Part shown: positions 37,194 to 46,509 of the stretch, in pieces
Numbering within the stretch: position 1 is the first letter of the stretch
Layout of the letters: every line of letters begins with the position of its first letter
Source of the DNA: JADGHX01 sp035760965
GTDB taxonomy: Bacteria; Pseudomonadota; Gammaproteobacteria; Steroidobacterales; Steroidobacteraceae
Assembly: GCA_035760965.1 (NCBI GenBank)
Contig: DASTRY010000037.1
Coordinates: 1-64,000, forward strand
DNA: 64,000 nt
Reading direction: 5' to 3'
Notes under the pieces: generated by a model
Seen by the model: the letters and a program-made list of their open reading frames with translations, nothing else
Told to the model about the DNA's origin: nothing
Database searches by the model: none
Position numbers and translations under genes: made by a program

Positions 37194-39055
37194 GTAGGCT
37201 CGCGTCGCTGCGCGTGCAGGAAGCTCGCGCACTCGCCGGGCAGATGCCAGGGCGCGCTCGCGGAGGGGTCGAGCGCCCCGGGTCCGCCGTAGCGCGGCTC
37301 ATCGCTCGACCATGCGAGCTGCCACTGCGTTGCGTGCGGCGGAGCGAGCAGCGGCTCGGGCATCGGCCGCAGGTCCAACTCGTCGCCGAGATTCACGAGC
37401 AACAGGCGATCACCGTGCTCGCTATCGAACCAGCGGATGGCGAACGCTCGGTCGCCGAGCACGGCGCCGTCCAGATCGCGGGAGCAGCGCGCGATCACCG
37501 GATCCTCGCGCCGCAGCCGCAAGAGGTCCCGATGCAGATCGAGCATCGCGCGATGGCTCTCCCGCTCACCGAAGTCGAGCTTCGCGCGCGCGAATGTCGC
37601 AGGTGACCTCGGATCGAGGATCGCGGCCTGCGCGCTCGCGGTCGCGTAGTGCGCGAATTGACGCACGAATTCCTTGCGCCCCTCGTACACGCGCCCCGCC
37701 AGCTCCGGCTGGTGGTCCGCGAAGAATGGGAACGGCGCAGTGGCCGCGAATTCCTGGCCCATGAAGATCAGAGGCGTCTGTGGAGCGAGCAGCAGCAGCG
37801 CCGTCATGGCGCGCAGCCGCGCCGGGCTCGTCAATTCGTGAATGCGCTGGCCGTGGGAGGTGTTCGCGACCTGATCGTGATTCTGAAGGTAGATGACGAA
37901 CGCGCAGGCTGAGCGAGTGAGCGCCGGCGCGCCGCGCGGCTGCTTCTGCCAGCCGTAGTACTGACCCTGGAACAGAAAGCCGTACTTGACCGCCGAGACG
38001 AATTCCTGCGGGCGACCGCGATGGTCGTGAAAGTAGCCATCGTGCCGGCCCGTGAGCGCCACGCGCGCGGAGTGATGGAAGTCGTCGTTCCAGAGCGCAT
38101 CGAGGCCGTAACCGCCCGCCTCCGGCGAGTCGAGCGCCGCGACTTGCTGCGGCTCGTTCTCACCGATGAGAACGAGGCTGCGCGGCGCGGCTTCCGCCCG
38201 TGCGCGCTGCGCGATCTCGGCGAGAACGTGCGGCCGCGAGGCGTCGTAAATGCTCTGCGTCGCATCGAGACGCAAGCCATCCAGGTGGTACTCGCGTATC
38301 CAGTAGGCCGCGTTGGCGATGAAGTACTCGCGCACGTGACGGCACTCGGCGCCGTCGAAGTTGAGCGCCTGACCCCATTCGTTCGGGTAGCGATCCGTGA
38401 AGTAGTCGGGGCTGTAGCACGGAAGATAGTTGCCGTCGGCGCCGAGGTGGTTGTACACGACATCGAGAATGACGCCGAGCTGTGCGGCATGTGCGGCGTC
38501 GACGAAGCGCTTGAACGCATCGGGGTCTCCGTAGCCGTGATACGGCGCGAACAGGTTTACGGCGTCGTAGCCCCAGTTGAAGCGGCCGGGAAACTCGCCG
38601 ACCGGCATGATCTCGATGCACGTGATTCCGAGATCCGCGAGCTGCGGGAGCTCGCGCGCCGCGGTGTCGAACGTGCCCGCGCGCGTGAACGCGCCGATGT
38701 GCATCTCGTAGAGCACCTGACCGGGCAGCGAAATCCCGCGCCAGTCGGCATCGTGCCAGCGGTACGCGTCCGGATCGACGACTTGCGACGGGCCGTGCGG
38801 CCCGTGGGGTTGATAGCGCGAGTACGGATCGGGATAGGCGTCGCCGCCATCGAGCCGATATCGATACAGCGCTCCGGCGGCGACGGGGGCGAGCCCGCTG
38901 AAGTAGCCCCCATCCTCGCGCTCGAGACGCAACGGCCGCGCTTCGCCTTCGAAGACCACGTCCACTTCGCGGCTGCGCGGCGCCCACACGCGGAAGTGGA
39001 CGCCTTGCGGCGTCGGCTCCGCGCCTCCCGGCAGCCGCCTCGCGAATTCGCTCAT
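37190..39055 (-). CDS. treZ: malto-oligosyltrehalose trehalohydrolase
   Basis: 621-aa GH13 enzyme that releases trehalose from maltooligosyl trehalose. An N-terminal CBM48-like domain (GVHFRVWAPRSREVDVVFEG) precedes the barrel. Key regions: ILDVVYNHLGADGNYL, LRLDATQSIYD (nucleophile Asp), VLIGENEPQ (acid/base Glu) and LQNHDQVAN. Length and motifs are typical of TreZ. The partner TreY, which makes the substrate, is not in the window, and no glycogen genes are adjacent. It is flanked by two rightward GH13 genes. Confidence 0.94.
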   Translation of the reverse strand: MSEFARRLPGGAEPTPQGVHFRVWAPRSREVDVVFEGEARPLRLEREDGGYFSGLAPVAAGALYRYRLDGGDAYPDPYSRYQPHGPHGPSQVVDPDAYRWHDADWRGISLPGQVLYEMHIGAFTRAGTFDTAARELPQLADLGITCIEIMPVGEFPGRFNWGYDAVNLFAPYHGYGDPDAFKRFVDAAHAAQLGVILDVVYNHLGADGNYLPCYSPDYFTDRYPNEWGQALNFDGAECRHVREYFIANAAYWIREYHLDGLRLDATQSIYDASRPHVLAEIAQRARAEAAPRSLVLIGENEPQQVAALDSPEAGGYGLDALWNDDFHHSARVALTGRHDGYFHDHRGRPQEFVSAVKYGFLFQGQYYGWQKQPRGAPALTRSACAFVIYLQNHDQVANTSHGQRIHELTSPARLRAMTALLLLAPQTPLIFMGQEFAATAPFPFFADHQPELAGRVYEGRKEFVRQFAHYATASAQAAILDPRSPATFARAKLDFGERESHRAMLDLHRDLLRLRREDPVIARCSRDLDGAVLGDRAFAIRWFDSEHGDRLLLVNLGDELDLRPMPEPLLAPPHATQWQLAWSSDEPRYGGPGALDPSASAPWHLPGECASFLHAQRREPT

Positions 39056-39155
39056 CGATGTCGAACGGTGCAGCCGAGCTACGGTTCCGTGTACCCGCTC
39101 TCACGGAACCGACGCGCGGCGCATCGATTAGGTATCGATCGGAGCAGCGCGCGGC

Positions 39156-40841
39156 ATGATCAACGACCTCTGGTACAAGAACGCCATCTTCTATTGCCTC
39201 TCCGTCGAGACGTTCATGGACTCGAACGGCGACGGCGTCGGCGATTTCAGCGGCCTCATGCGCCGGCTCGACTACTTGCACGGCCTCGGTGTGACAGCCC
39301 TCTGGCTGATGCCGTTCCAGACTTCGCCCAACCGCGATCACGGCTACGACGTCGCGAACTACTACGACGTCGATCCGCGCTACGGCTCGCTCGGCGATTT
39401 CGTCGAATTCACGCACGGCGCCCACCAGCGGGGCATGCGGGTCATCATCGATCTCGTCGTCAACCACACGTCGGACCAGCATCAGTGGTTCCAGCAGGCG
39501 CGCCGCGACCCGGATTCGAAGTATCGCGATTGGTACGTGTGGGCGAAGAAGCGCCCGCGGAACGCGAGCCAAGGCGTGGTCTTTCCGGGCGTACAGAAGT
39601 CCACGTGGAGCTACGATGAGGTCGCGCGCGCCTGGTACTTCCATCGCTTCTACGACTTCCAGCCGGATCTCAACACGTCGAACCCGCACGTGCAGGCGGA
39701 GATCCTAAAGATCATGGGCTTCTGGATCCAGCTCGGCGTCGCCGGGTTTCGTATGGACGCCGTGCCGTTCGTCATCGCGACGAAGGGAGCGAAGGTCGGC
39801 AAGCCCGTCGAGCAGTACGGGATGCTGCGCACGATCCGCGAGTTTCTGCAGTGGCGCCAGGGCGACGCGATGATCCTCGCCGAGGCGAACGTCATGCCCG
39901 AGACGGACATGGAGTACTTCGGAGCGGACGGCGATCGCATGCACATGATGTTCAACTTCCAGGTCAATCAGAACTTGTTCTATGCGCTCGCCGCGGCCGA
40001 CATGCGCCCGCTGCAGAAGGCGTTGAAGGCGACGAAGCCGCGCCCCGCGACTGCCCAGTGGGGCCTCTTCCTGCGGAACCACGACGAGCTGGACCTCGGC
40101 CGCCTCGCGCCCGAGCAGCAGCAGGCGGTGTTCAAGGCGTTCGGTCCGGAGAAGTGCATGCAGCTCTACGACCGCGGCATCCGCCGCCGTCTCGCGCCGA
40201 TGCTCGAGGGCGATCGCCGCCGCATCGAGCTCGCTTACAGCTTGATGTTCACGCTGCCCGGCACGCCCGTGGTTCGCTACGGCGATGAGCTCGGCATGGG
40301 CGACGACCTCGAGCTGCCGGAGCGGACGTGCGCGCGCACGCCGATGCAATGGTCCACCGAGCCGAACGGCGGCTTCACGAAGAGCGAAAAACCCGTCGTG
40401 CCAGTGATCGACAGCGGCCCGTTCGGCTTCATGCACGTGAACGCGGCTCAGCAGCGCCGCGACCCGAACTCGCTGCTCAACTGGACGGAGCGCATCATCC
40501 GCATGCGCAAGGAAGTGCCGGAGGTCGGCTGGGGTGATTTCACGGTGATCACCACCCGCGATCCGGCGGTGCTCATCATGCGCTACGACTGGCGCAACAA
40601 CTCCGTGCTCTTCGTCCACAACCTCGCCTCGACGCCGCGTGAAATCGCGTTCGCAGTCGGCATCGAGGGCGAGAGCGGGCGGCTGCTCGTCAATCTGCTA
40701 ACCGAGGATCACAGCCGCGCGGGCGAGGACGGCAAGCATCGTCTGCTCTTGGAAGCGTACGGCTACCGCTGGTATCGCGTCGGCGGTCTCGACTATTTGC
40801 TCAAGCGCAGCGACGTCGACGGTGTGCCGGCCACGAGCTGA
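39156..40841 (+). CDS. GH13 alpha-amylase-family enzyme, trehalose synthase-like
   Basis: 561-aa GH13 protein resembling the catalytic part of maltose/trehalose isomerases: MDSNGDGVGDFSGLMRRLDY, DLVVNHTSDQHQWF, GFRMDAVPFV (nucleophile Asp), ILAEANVMPE (acid/base Glu) and LRNHDELDL. It lacks the maltokinase-like extension of full TreS fusions. It may isomerise maltose to trehalose or act as an alpha-glucosidase; motifs alone do not decide. A GGAG lies upstream of the ATG. Its last 49 bases overlap the convergent GH9 gene. Confidence 0.88.
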   Translation: MINDLWYKNAIFYCLSVETFMDSNGDGVGDFSGLMRRLDYLHGLGVTALWLMPFQTSPNRDHGYDVANYYDVDPRYGSLGDFVEFTHGAHQRGMRVIIDLVVNHTSDQHQWFQQARRDPDSKYRDWYVWAKKRPRNASQGVVFPGVQKSTWSYDEVARAWYFHRFYDFQPDLNTSNPHVQAEILKIMGFWIQLGVAGFRMDAVPFVIATKGAKVGKPVEQYGMLRTIREFLQWRQGDAMILAEANVMPETDMEYFGADGDRMHMMFNFQVNQNLFYALAAADMRPLQKALKATKPRPATAQWGLFLRNHDELDLGRLAPEQQQAVFKAFGPEKCMQLYDRGIRRRLAPMLEGDRRRIELAYSLMFTLPGTPVVRYGDELGMGDDLELPERTCARTPMQWSTEPNGGFTKSEKPVVPVIDSGPFGFMHVNAAQQRRDPNSLLNWTERIIRMRKEVPEVGWGDFTVITTRDPAVLIMRYDWRNNSVLFVHNLASTPREIAFAVGIEGESGRLLVNLLTEDHSRAGEDGKHRLLLEAYGYRWYRVGGLDYLLKRSDVDGVPATS

Positions 40842-43213
40842 TTCGCGGCCTGCGCGAGGAACACGTACTCCGCGGCGAGTGCCACGACGTATTCGTTCTC
40901 GCCCCAGAGGAACGGCCAGTCTTCTTTGTTCTCCGGGAAATCGGGCTTCAGGATCAACACGCCGGGCACGACGCCGCCCGCGATGAACGAGAAATCCGCG
41001 CGGTTGTTGCCGTACGCGATCTCCTTCGAGCGCGTCCCGACGCCGGAGACGAGCGAGACGTTGGAGGCCGGATGTGTCCCATAGAGGTAATCGAGCCCGC
41101 GGAGCACGTCGCGGGTGCCGAAGAGATCCGGATAGGCGCGTGCGAGGTAGTACGCCGTGATCGATGAGCCCACGACGGCGCTGCTGCCCGCCCAACCGCC
41201 GCGCGTGATCGGAACGCCGAATGGATTGTCGCTCGTGAAGCGCTTCGCCTGCTCGCGATAGGCGACGGCCCGCGCGCGCAGTCGCTTGGCAAACGCCGCG
41301 TCCATCATGGGCAGGGCGCGCAACGCGAACGGCGCGTTGCTCCCGAACTTCGCATCGATGGTCGGCCACAGCTCGCCGATCCGCTTGGCATAGCGTTTGT
41401 CGTTCGTCGCGAGGAGCAGCTCCACGGCCGCATGCAGCTCTTCCTCGGCGGGATCGCCACCGGTGGTGTTGCCGTGGCGGAAGAGATTCGGCGCGCGGCC
41501 CTTCTCGAATTCCCACACCTTCTTCGCCGTGGCGAGGCACTCGTCCGCGAGCGCGTCGCGATAGCCGCGCAGCGCGCGACTCGCGGCGGCGAGCGCGGCC
41601 GCGGAGCCATAGTTCAGTGCCGTCGTCGCGGTGGTGAACGCGAGGCGATCATCGCCACCGGGCGCATCGTCGACGCGATTGTCCGTCTTCGTCGAAGCGT
41701 CGCCGAGATGGGTGTACTGCCCGAGATCGGGCTCGACGATGCCGGGAATGGCATGCCCGAACACACGCTGCTGCGCGAGCAGGAACAGCGTGCCGTGCTC
41801 GATCTGCTGCAAGATGTCGGGCACACCGTCGGGCTGGTGCATCTCGACGTGACGCTTGGCCTCATCGACGGTCGTCTCGTCGCGCTCCGGGCGGAAGGTT
41901 TCCCACGTCTCGACGAGCGACATGACCGTCGCGTAGTGAGTCTGCGTGCGCAGATCGAAGTCGCCGGCGTCGAACCATCCGCCGACGTTCAGACCGGGGA
42001 TGTGCGCGCCGGGCGCGAAAGGCGAGTCCGTCGTCGGGCCTTGCGCGTACAAGTCGAAGTGCTCGTGATTGGGCGCGGCTTGTCGCGCGTCGTCGAGATG
42101 CGAGGCGCCGTGCCACACGCGATACGCCTCGTTCACGAACATGTGATCCATTTGCACCGGGAAGTACACGTCGAGCGTCGGGTGCCAGGTGTTCGCGTAC
42201 ACGTCGGTGGCGATGCGAAACGCGTCGGAGCGCTGGCCGGCCGCTTCGATGACATAGATACCCGGCTCACGCACGGCCGAGAAATCGAAGCCGAAGTACT
42301 GATAGCGCAGGTACTCGCCCCAGCGCCGTGGCGCGGCGGCGAACGCTTCGACGAGCGTACCGTCGGCGCCGACACGCAGCAGGCGCGCTTTGTCCGGCGC
42401 CGGCGCGTTCCGATCCATCTCGAGCCAGGCGATCTTCTCCTGCGCCGGGGCATAGCCCACTTGCGAATGCGCGATGACGGCGGGGCGCGTCCAGTTCGGG
42501 ATGCGATTTGCCGTCAGCGTCCACTCGACGACCGTTCCCGTCTTGTCCGCAGGCAGCAGGCTGCGTACGACGTACCAGCCGTTTTGCGCTTGATTGCGGC
42601 CGTCGAGCAGCGAGAGGGTGGCGCCGTGTGCGTCGATGGTGACGCGGCGCTCGGCATCTTCCGGTGCGAGCACGAGCTTGCGGCCGCTCGCGAGGCTGCG
42701 GCCGGACGGGTAGAGCGGAAACACGCCGCTCACGTCGTCCATCAGATACGTGCGGTGGAAGTACGCGGCGGGCAGGAACTCGAGATTGAAGCCGGCCTTG
42801 CCGACGAGCGCAGCCGGCAGCGGCTGATCGAGAACCACGCTGAGCGCGACGCCGTCATCGCGAGCTGCCACACGCACGACGTACTCGAAGTTGTAGTCAG
42901 GATACGCGAGCCGCGTCTCGATGACGCCGCGCTCTTTCTGCACGGTGCGTGACTTCAGCGTGGCCACCGGGTCCCACTGCTCCGGCGTGGGACTGAGACG
43001 CACGTCGCCGTTGGTTGCAGTGCGCACCCCGTGATGGATGAGCTCGACGCCGGCGATTTTCGAGTCGCTGAAGTTGCCGTCGTACACGTTGCTGAACGCG
43101 AGCACGTCGAGGCCGCGAGCGCTGAAGTACTCGCGATCGTTCAACGTGAGATCGGCGGCGGAAGCCGTGGTGGCCGCCACCAGTGTGGCGACCAGCAAAT
43201 ACGCGCGAAACAT
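40793..43213 (-). CDS. GH9 family glycoside hydrolase (secreted)
   Basis: 806-aa exported beta-glucan-active enzyme with a cleavable signal peptide (TTASA-ADL, about residue 19). The N-terminal portion ends in a cellulase-type Ig-like domain (VIAHSQVGYAPAQEKIAWLE). The (alpha/alpha)6 GH9 domain holds GGWFDAGDFD, with the catalytic base Asp pair, and WGENEYVV with the acid Glu near the C-terminus. It probably cleaves cellulose, cello-oligosaccharides or related beta-glucans in the periplasm. Last gene of the TonB-receptor operon, three bases after the halogenase. Confidence 0.9.
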   Translation of the reverse strand: MFRAYLLVATLVAATTASAADLTLNDREYFSARGLDVLAFSNVYDGNFSDSKIAGVELIHHGVRTATNGDVRLSPTPEQWDPVATLKSRTVQKERGVIETRLAYPDYNFEYVVRVAARDDGVALSVVLDQPLPAALVGKAGFNLEFLPAAYFHRTYLMDDVSGVFPLYPSGRSLASGRKLVLAPEDAERRVTIDAHGATLSLLDGRNQAQNGWYVVRSLLPADKTGTVVEWTLTANRIPNWTRPAVIAHSQVGYAPAQEKIAWLEMDRNAPAPDKARLLRVGADGTLVEAFAAAPRRWGEYLRYQYFGFDFSAVREPGIYVIEAAGQRSDAFRIATDVYANTWHPTLDVYFPVQMDHMFVNEAYRVWHGASHLDDARQAAPNHEHFDLYAQGPTTDSPFAPGAHIPGLNVGGWFDAGDFDLRTQTHYATVMSLVETWETFRPERDETTVDEAKRHVEMHQPDGVPDILQQIEHGTLFLLAQQRVFGHAIPGIVEPDLGQYTHLGDASTKTDNRVDDAPGGDDRLAFTTATTALNYGSAAALAAASRALRGYRDALADECLATAKKVWEFEKGRAPNLFRHGNTTGGDPAEEELHAAVELLLATNDKRYAKRIGELWPTIDAKFGSNAPFALRALPMMDAAFAKRLRARAVAYREQAKRFTSDNPFGVPITRGGWAGSSAVVGSSITAYYLARAYPDLFGTRDVLRGLDYLYGTHPASNVSLVSGVGTRSKEIAYGNNRADFSFIAGGVVPGVLILKPDFPENKEDWPFLWGENEYVVALAAEYVFLAQAANQLVAGTPSTSLRLSK

Positions 43214-43216
43214 GCA

Positions 43217-44719
43217 CTACCTCCCCGGTTCTGCGCCCACGCGGCAATGGCGATCGATGAATTCCTGCTGCGTCGGCAGGCGCGCCACCGAGTCCGCGAT
43301 GGACGTGCGCGCCTCCTGCAGCAAGCGCGCCAGCTGATCGGCTTCGATGGTGCGCGCCGCGGGGTGATAGCCTTCGGGCCTGATCCCCTGACCGAGCAGC
43401 ACCGAAACCCACGAATCAACGCGGAACAACTCGCCCGCCGCCTGATACGCGTGCGCGGCTTCGCGAAAGAGCTCGATGCGCTGACGCAGCGACTCGGGAA
43501 TCTCCATCGTGCGGCAATACCGCCAGAACGCGCTGTCGTCGCGCTGCGTGGCGTGGAAGTGCAGGATCACGAAATCGCGAATTTTCTCGATCTCGGCGCG
43601 CGTCTCGTCGTTGTAGAGCGCGACGATCGCCGGCGTGATGCCGCCGAGCGGGAAATACTGCATGAGCCGCGTCACGGCGGTCACGATCAGATGGATGGCG
43701 GTCGACTCGAGCGGCTCGACGAAGCCGCTCGACAGGCCGATCGCCACGCAGTTCGCGCGCCAGGCCGCAAGGCGCCGGCCGGCGCGAAACTTCAACACGA
43801 ACGGCTGACGCAGCGGCTTGCCTTCCACCGCTTGCAGGAGCCGATCCTTCGCTTCGTCGTCCGAGAGATAGCGGCTCGAGTAGACGAGCCCGTTGCCGAC
43901 TCGATGCTGGAGTGGAATGGCCCAACGCCAGCCGGAATCGTGCGCCACGCAGCGCGTGTAGAGCACAGGCGGCCGTACCGCTTCGGTCGGCACGGCGACT
44001 GCGCTGTCGCACGGCAGCCAGTGATTCCAGTCCTCGAAGCCGGCATGCAGCGCCTGCTCGATGAGCACGCCGCGAAATCCCGTGCAGTCGATGAACAGGT
44101 CGCCTTCGACGGCGTTTCCCGACGCGAGGACCAGTGCTTCGATGAAGCCCGATTCCGCAGTCTGCCGCACGCTCGCGATCTTGCCTTCGACGCGCCGGAC
44201 GCCGCGCGCTTCCGCGAACTTGCGCAGGAAGCGCGCGTACAGCGACGCGTCGAGCTGATACGCGTAGTTGATCTCGGACTGCGGTGAGGTGGCGAAGCGG
44301 CCGGCCTGCAAGGCCTGCCACTCGTAGCAATATTCGCCGAGCTCGGAGCTGCCGCCGTTCTCGAGGCTGCGCAGCCAGAAGTGGTGGAACTCGCAGAGCC
44401 AGGTCGGTTTGCCGAAACGCCCGAAGGGATGGACGTAGCGCTCGCCGGGCTTGCCCCAGTTGTCGAACTGGATGCCGAGCTTGAAGGTGGCCGAGCACGC
44501 GCGCATGAACTCCTGCTCGTCGATGCGCAGGAGCTTGTGAAACGTGCGCAGCGGCGGCACGGTCGACTCGCCGACCCCGATGGTGCCGATCTCTTCGGAT
44601 TCGACGAGCGTGATCTCGAGCAACTCACCGAGCTGCTGGGCGAGCGCGGCGGCCGCGAGCCAGCCGGCGGTCCCGCCGCCGGCGATCACGACTTTCTTGA
44701 TAACCGTTCCGTTAGGCAT
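43217..44719 (-). CDS. flavin-dependent tryptophan halogenase-family protein
   Basis: 500-aa FADH2-dependent halogenase homologue. GGGTAGWLAAAAL binds FAD; SGWRWAIPLQ carries the WxWxIP motif that blocks monooxygenation. Lys80 in ATFKLG matches the catalytic lysine, and the Glu in EPLESTAIH matches the substrate-side glutamate, so the halogenation machinery looks intact. Members in TonB-receptor carbohydrate operons are common, yet their true substrate is unknown; tryptophan is not assured. It sits between the cupin-like and GH9 genes. Confidence 0.9.
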   Translation of the reverse strand: MPNGTVIKKVVIAGGGTAGWLAAAALAQQLGELLEITLVESEEIGTIGVGESTVPPLRTFHKLLRIDEQEFMRACSATFKLGIQFDNWGKPGERYVHPFGRFGKPTWLCEFHHFWLRSLENGGSSELGEYCYEWQALQAGRFATSPQSEINYAYQLDASLYARFLRKFAEARGVRRVEGKIASVRQTAESGFIEALVLASGNAVEGDLFIDCTGFRGVLIEQALHAGFEDWNHWLPCDSAVAVPTEAVRPPVLYTRCVAHDSGWRWAIPLQHRVGNGLVYSSRYLSDDEAKDRLLQAVEGKPLRQPFVLKFRAGRRLAAWRANCVAIGLSSGFVEPLESTAIHLIVTAVTRLMQYFPLGGITPAIVALYNDETRAEIEKIRDFVILHFHATQRDDSAFWRYCRTMEIPESLRQRIELFREAAHAYQAAGELFRVDSWVSVLLGQGIRPEGYHPAARTIEADQLARLLQEARTSIADSVARLPTQQEFIDRHCRVGAEPGR

Positions 44720-44728
44720 GCGTGCGCA

Positions 44729-45748
44729 TCAGCGATTGAGGAGGTTGAGCAACATCGCGCGGAGCTGGCGCGCGGCCGTTTCGTCGATCGGACTCAGTAC
44801 GCCGCGGGCCTGCTCCGGCAGGTGCTCGCGCGCGCGATCGGGCGGCCCGAACACGTAGTACTCGAACACGTTGCGCCACGCGCGCTTCTCGGCTTCGGGC
44901 CGATCGCGCAGCGTCCAGAGCGCGTGATAGAGCGCGTTCATCGGCGTGGGGATGTAGGCGGGAGACTGACCCCACCAGTAATTGATCAGCACGTTGAACG
45001 AGCCCAGCGCTTCGAAGTGGTGCCACCACATGCTGGGGATGAACACGGCATCGCCCGGCGACAGCTCCGCGACCCGGCGCGCGGCGAGCGCTTCGCGAAA
45101 GCGCGGGAAGCGCTCGAAATCCGGATTGGCGAAATCGACGATGCTCACCGCCTGTCCGCCCGGTGTGGGCTCGAGCGGACCGGGATACAGATTGAAGATC
45201 TGCTCCGGCGGGAAGAGCGTGACGCGCCGCCGGCCGACGACGACGCACGCGAGATTGTTCGGCGCGTCGTAATGGCAGGAGGCGATGGTGCGTCCGCCGA
45301 TCCAGATGCTCGCGAGCGGCTGCACTCCGTGCGGGGCGAACGGGATGTCGTTCTCCTGCCGGAATCCGGGCAGGCAGCCGTCGATAGTCGTCGAGGACAC
45401 GTAGTACGTCGGCGGCTGAGCATCGCGCGCGTGCTCGCGAATCTCGTTCATCAGCTCATCGAGCCGCGCGCGCTTCGTGCCGAAGTTCAGCGCGGTGAAA
45501 TCGTCGTTGTAGAAGAGCCGTCCGCCGATCCGCGGCGCGCCGACGCAGGCGCCGACGGTCTTGCCGTTGTAGAACGAGCGCAGGTAGGCAATGGCTTCGT
45601 CGTCGGAGCCGAGCCCGGCGCGCACGATGGGCCAATCGCGCACCAGCCCGGTGAGCACGACGGGCTCGCCGCGCTCCAGCAGCTCCGCGAGCGGCAACGC
45701 ATCCGGCCGACAATTCCGCAGGACGCGTATCGCCGCCGGCGCCGTCAC
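44729..45748 (-). CDS. cupin-like (JmjC-type) domain protein
   Basis: 339-aa protein of the Cupin_8/JmjC-like 2-oxoglutarate–iron oxygenase fold. The His-x-Asp iron pair is in ASCHYDAPNN, and the distal His is in SMWWHHFEALGSFNVLINYWW. Hydroxylation of a protein or small molecule is likely, but the target is unknown. It recurs next to SapC and the halogenase in TonB-receptor operons. ATGA overlap with SapC upstream; nine bases to the halogenase. Confidence 0.87.
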   Translation of the reverse strand: MTAPAAIRVLRNCRPDALPLAELLERGEPVVLTGLVRDWPIVRAGLGSDDEAIAYLRSFYNGKTVGACVGAPRIGGRLFYNDDFTALNFGTKRARLDELMNEIREHARDAQPPTYYVSSTTIDGCLPGFRQENDIPFAPHGVQPLASIWIGGRTIASCHYDAPNNLACVVVGRRRVTLFPPEQIFNLYPGPLEPTPGGQAVSIVDFANPDFERFPRFREALAARRVAELSPGDAVFIPSMWWHHFEALGSFNVLINYWWGQSPAYIPTPMNALYHALWTLRDRPEAEKRAWRNVFEYYVFGPPDRAREHLPEQARGVLSPIDETAARQLRAMLLNLLNR

Positions 45749-46482
45749 GATGGCCGGCGCGCCCGCCGCTGATGCTTCATCTCGATCAGCGTCTTCATGT
45801 TGTTGAGCGATGCGAGCACGAGATAGGCGCCCTGCAGGAAGCCGCTCTTGTGCAGGCTCGTGAGCGCCTCGCCTTCGAGCGCGCGCAGCTTCGGCTCGCT
45901 GATGGAGTAGAGCCCGACGAGGTCGTACTGCTCCTCCGGGCTGAAGCGAATCTCGATCTTCACGGGCTCGATCAGATCGTGCGCCGTGAACGCCGCGAAC
46001 ATCGCCTTGCTCACGGCGACCCCGTCGTGCAGCCCCTTCAGGATGGCCGCGATCCGCTCGAGGTACGGGCTGTTGCCGCCTTGCGGCAGGAATGCGGGCT
46101 CGCCTTCGGTCGTGCTGACACGCGGGTCGTCCATGTCCACGTGGATGACGGGCGCGGTCTGCGTCTCGCCATTCACTTGCTGCTGCTGAAAGCCGATCAG
46201 GAACGGGCCGCGCGCGATGACGCCCGGGATGTAGCGCGCGTGCCAGCCGGTTTCATCGAGAAACAGGTTCTCGTCTTTCGCGAAGCCGAGGAGCGCCACC
46301 GAGCCGAATTCGCCCGTCTGCGGGTCCTTGCGGAAGAAGATCGGGTACTCGCGCTGGACGTCGCCGTACTCGGTGGGGAAGGTCAGCACGCTGCCGAGGT
46401 TGTCGCCAAACTCGGCAGCGTGCCGGGTGATCACTCGCAGGTCCTTGTGAGTGACATTGTTGAGCATCTCGTGTCGGGCCAT
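45745..46482 (-). CDS. SapC family protein
   Basis: 245-aa protein of the SapC family, named after a Campylobacter S-layer locus. Recognisable blocks: EYPIFFRKDPQTGEFGSVAL, FALG-like GFAKDENLFLD, and IHVDMDDPRVS. No signal peptide or membrane helix is visible. Its role is unestablished; it is a fixed companion of long TonB-dependent receptors in Xanthomonadales, Caulobacter and Alteromonadales-type bacteria. It lies 27 bases after the receptor gene and overlaps the cupin-like gene. Confidence 0.87.
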   Translation of the reverse strand: MARHEMLNNVTHKDLRVITRHAAEFGDNLGSVLTFPTEYGDVQREYPIFFRKDPQTGEFGSVALLGFAKDENLFLDETGWHARYIPGVIARGPFLIGFQQQQVNGETQTAPVIHVDMDDPRVSTTEGEPAFLPQGGNSPYLERIAAILKGLHDGVAVSKAMFAAFTAHDLIEPVKIEIRFSPEEQYDLVGLYSISEPKLRALEGEALTSLHKSGFLQGAYLVLASLNNMKTLIEMKHQRRARRPS

Positions 46483-46509
46483 CTCACCCTCGGGCCCTCT
46501 GTCGGCCCC

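Noticed and set aside
40793..40841. Overlap of GH13 and GH9 3' ends as a special structure
   Set aside because: Only 49 bases, both proteins end at normal family positions, and convergent overlaps of this size are ordinary in GC-rich genomes.
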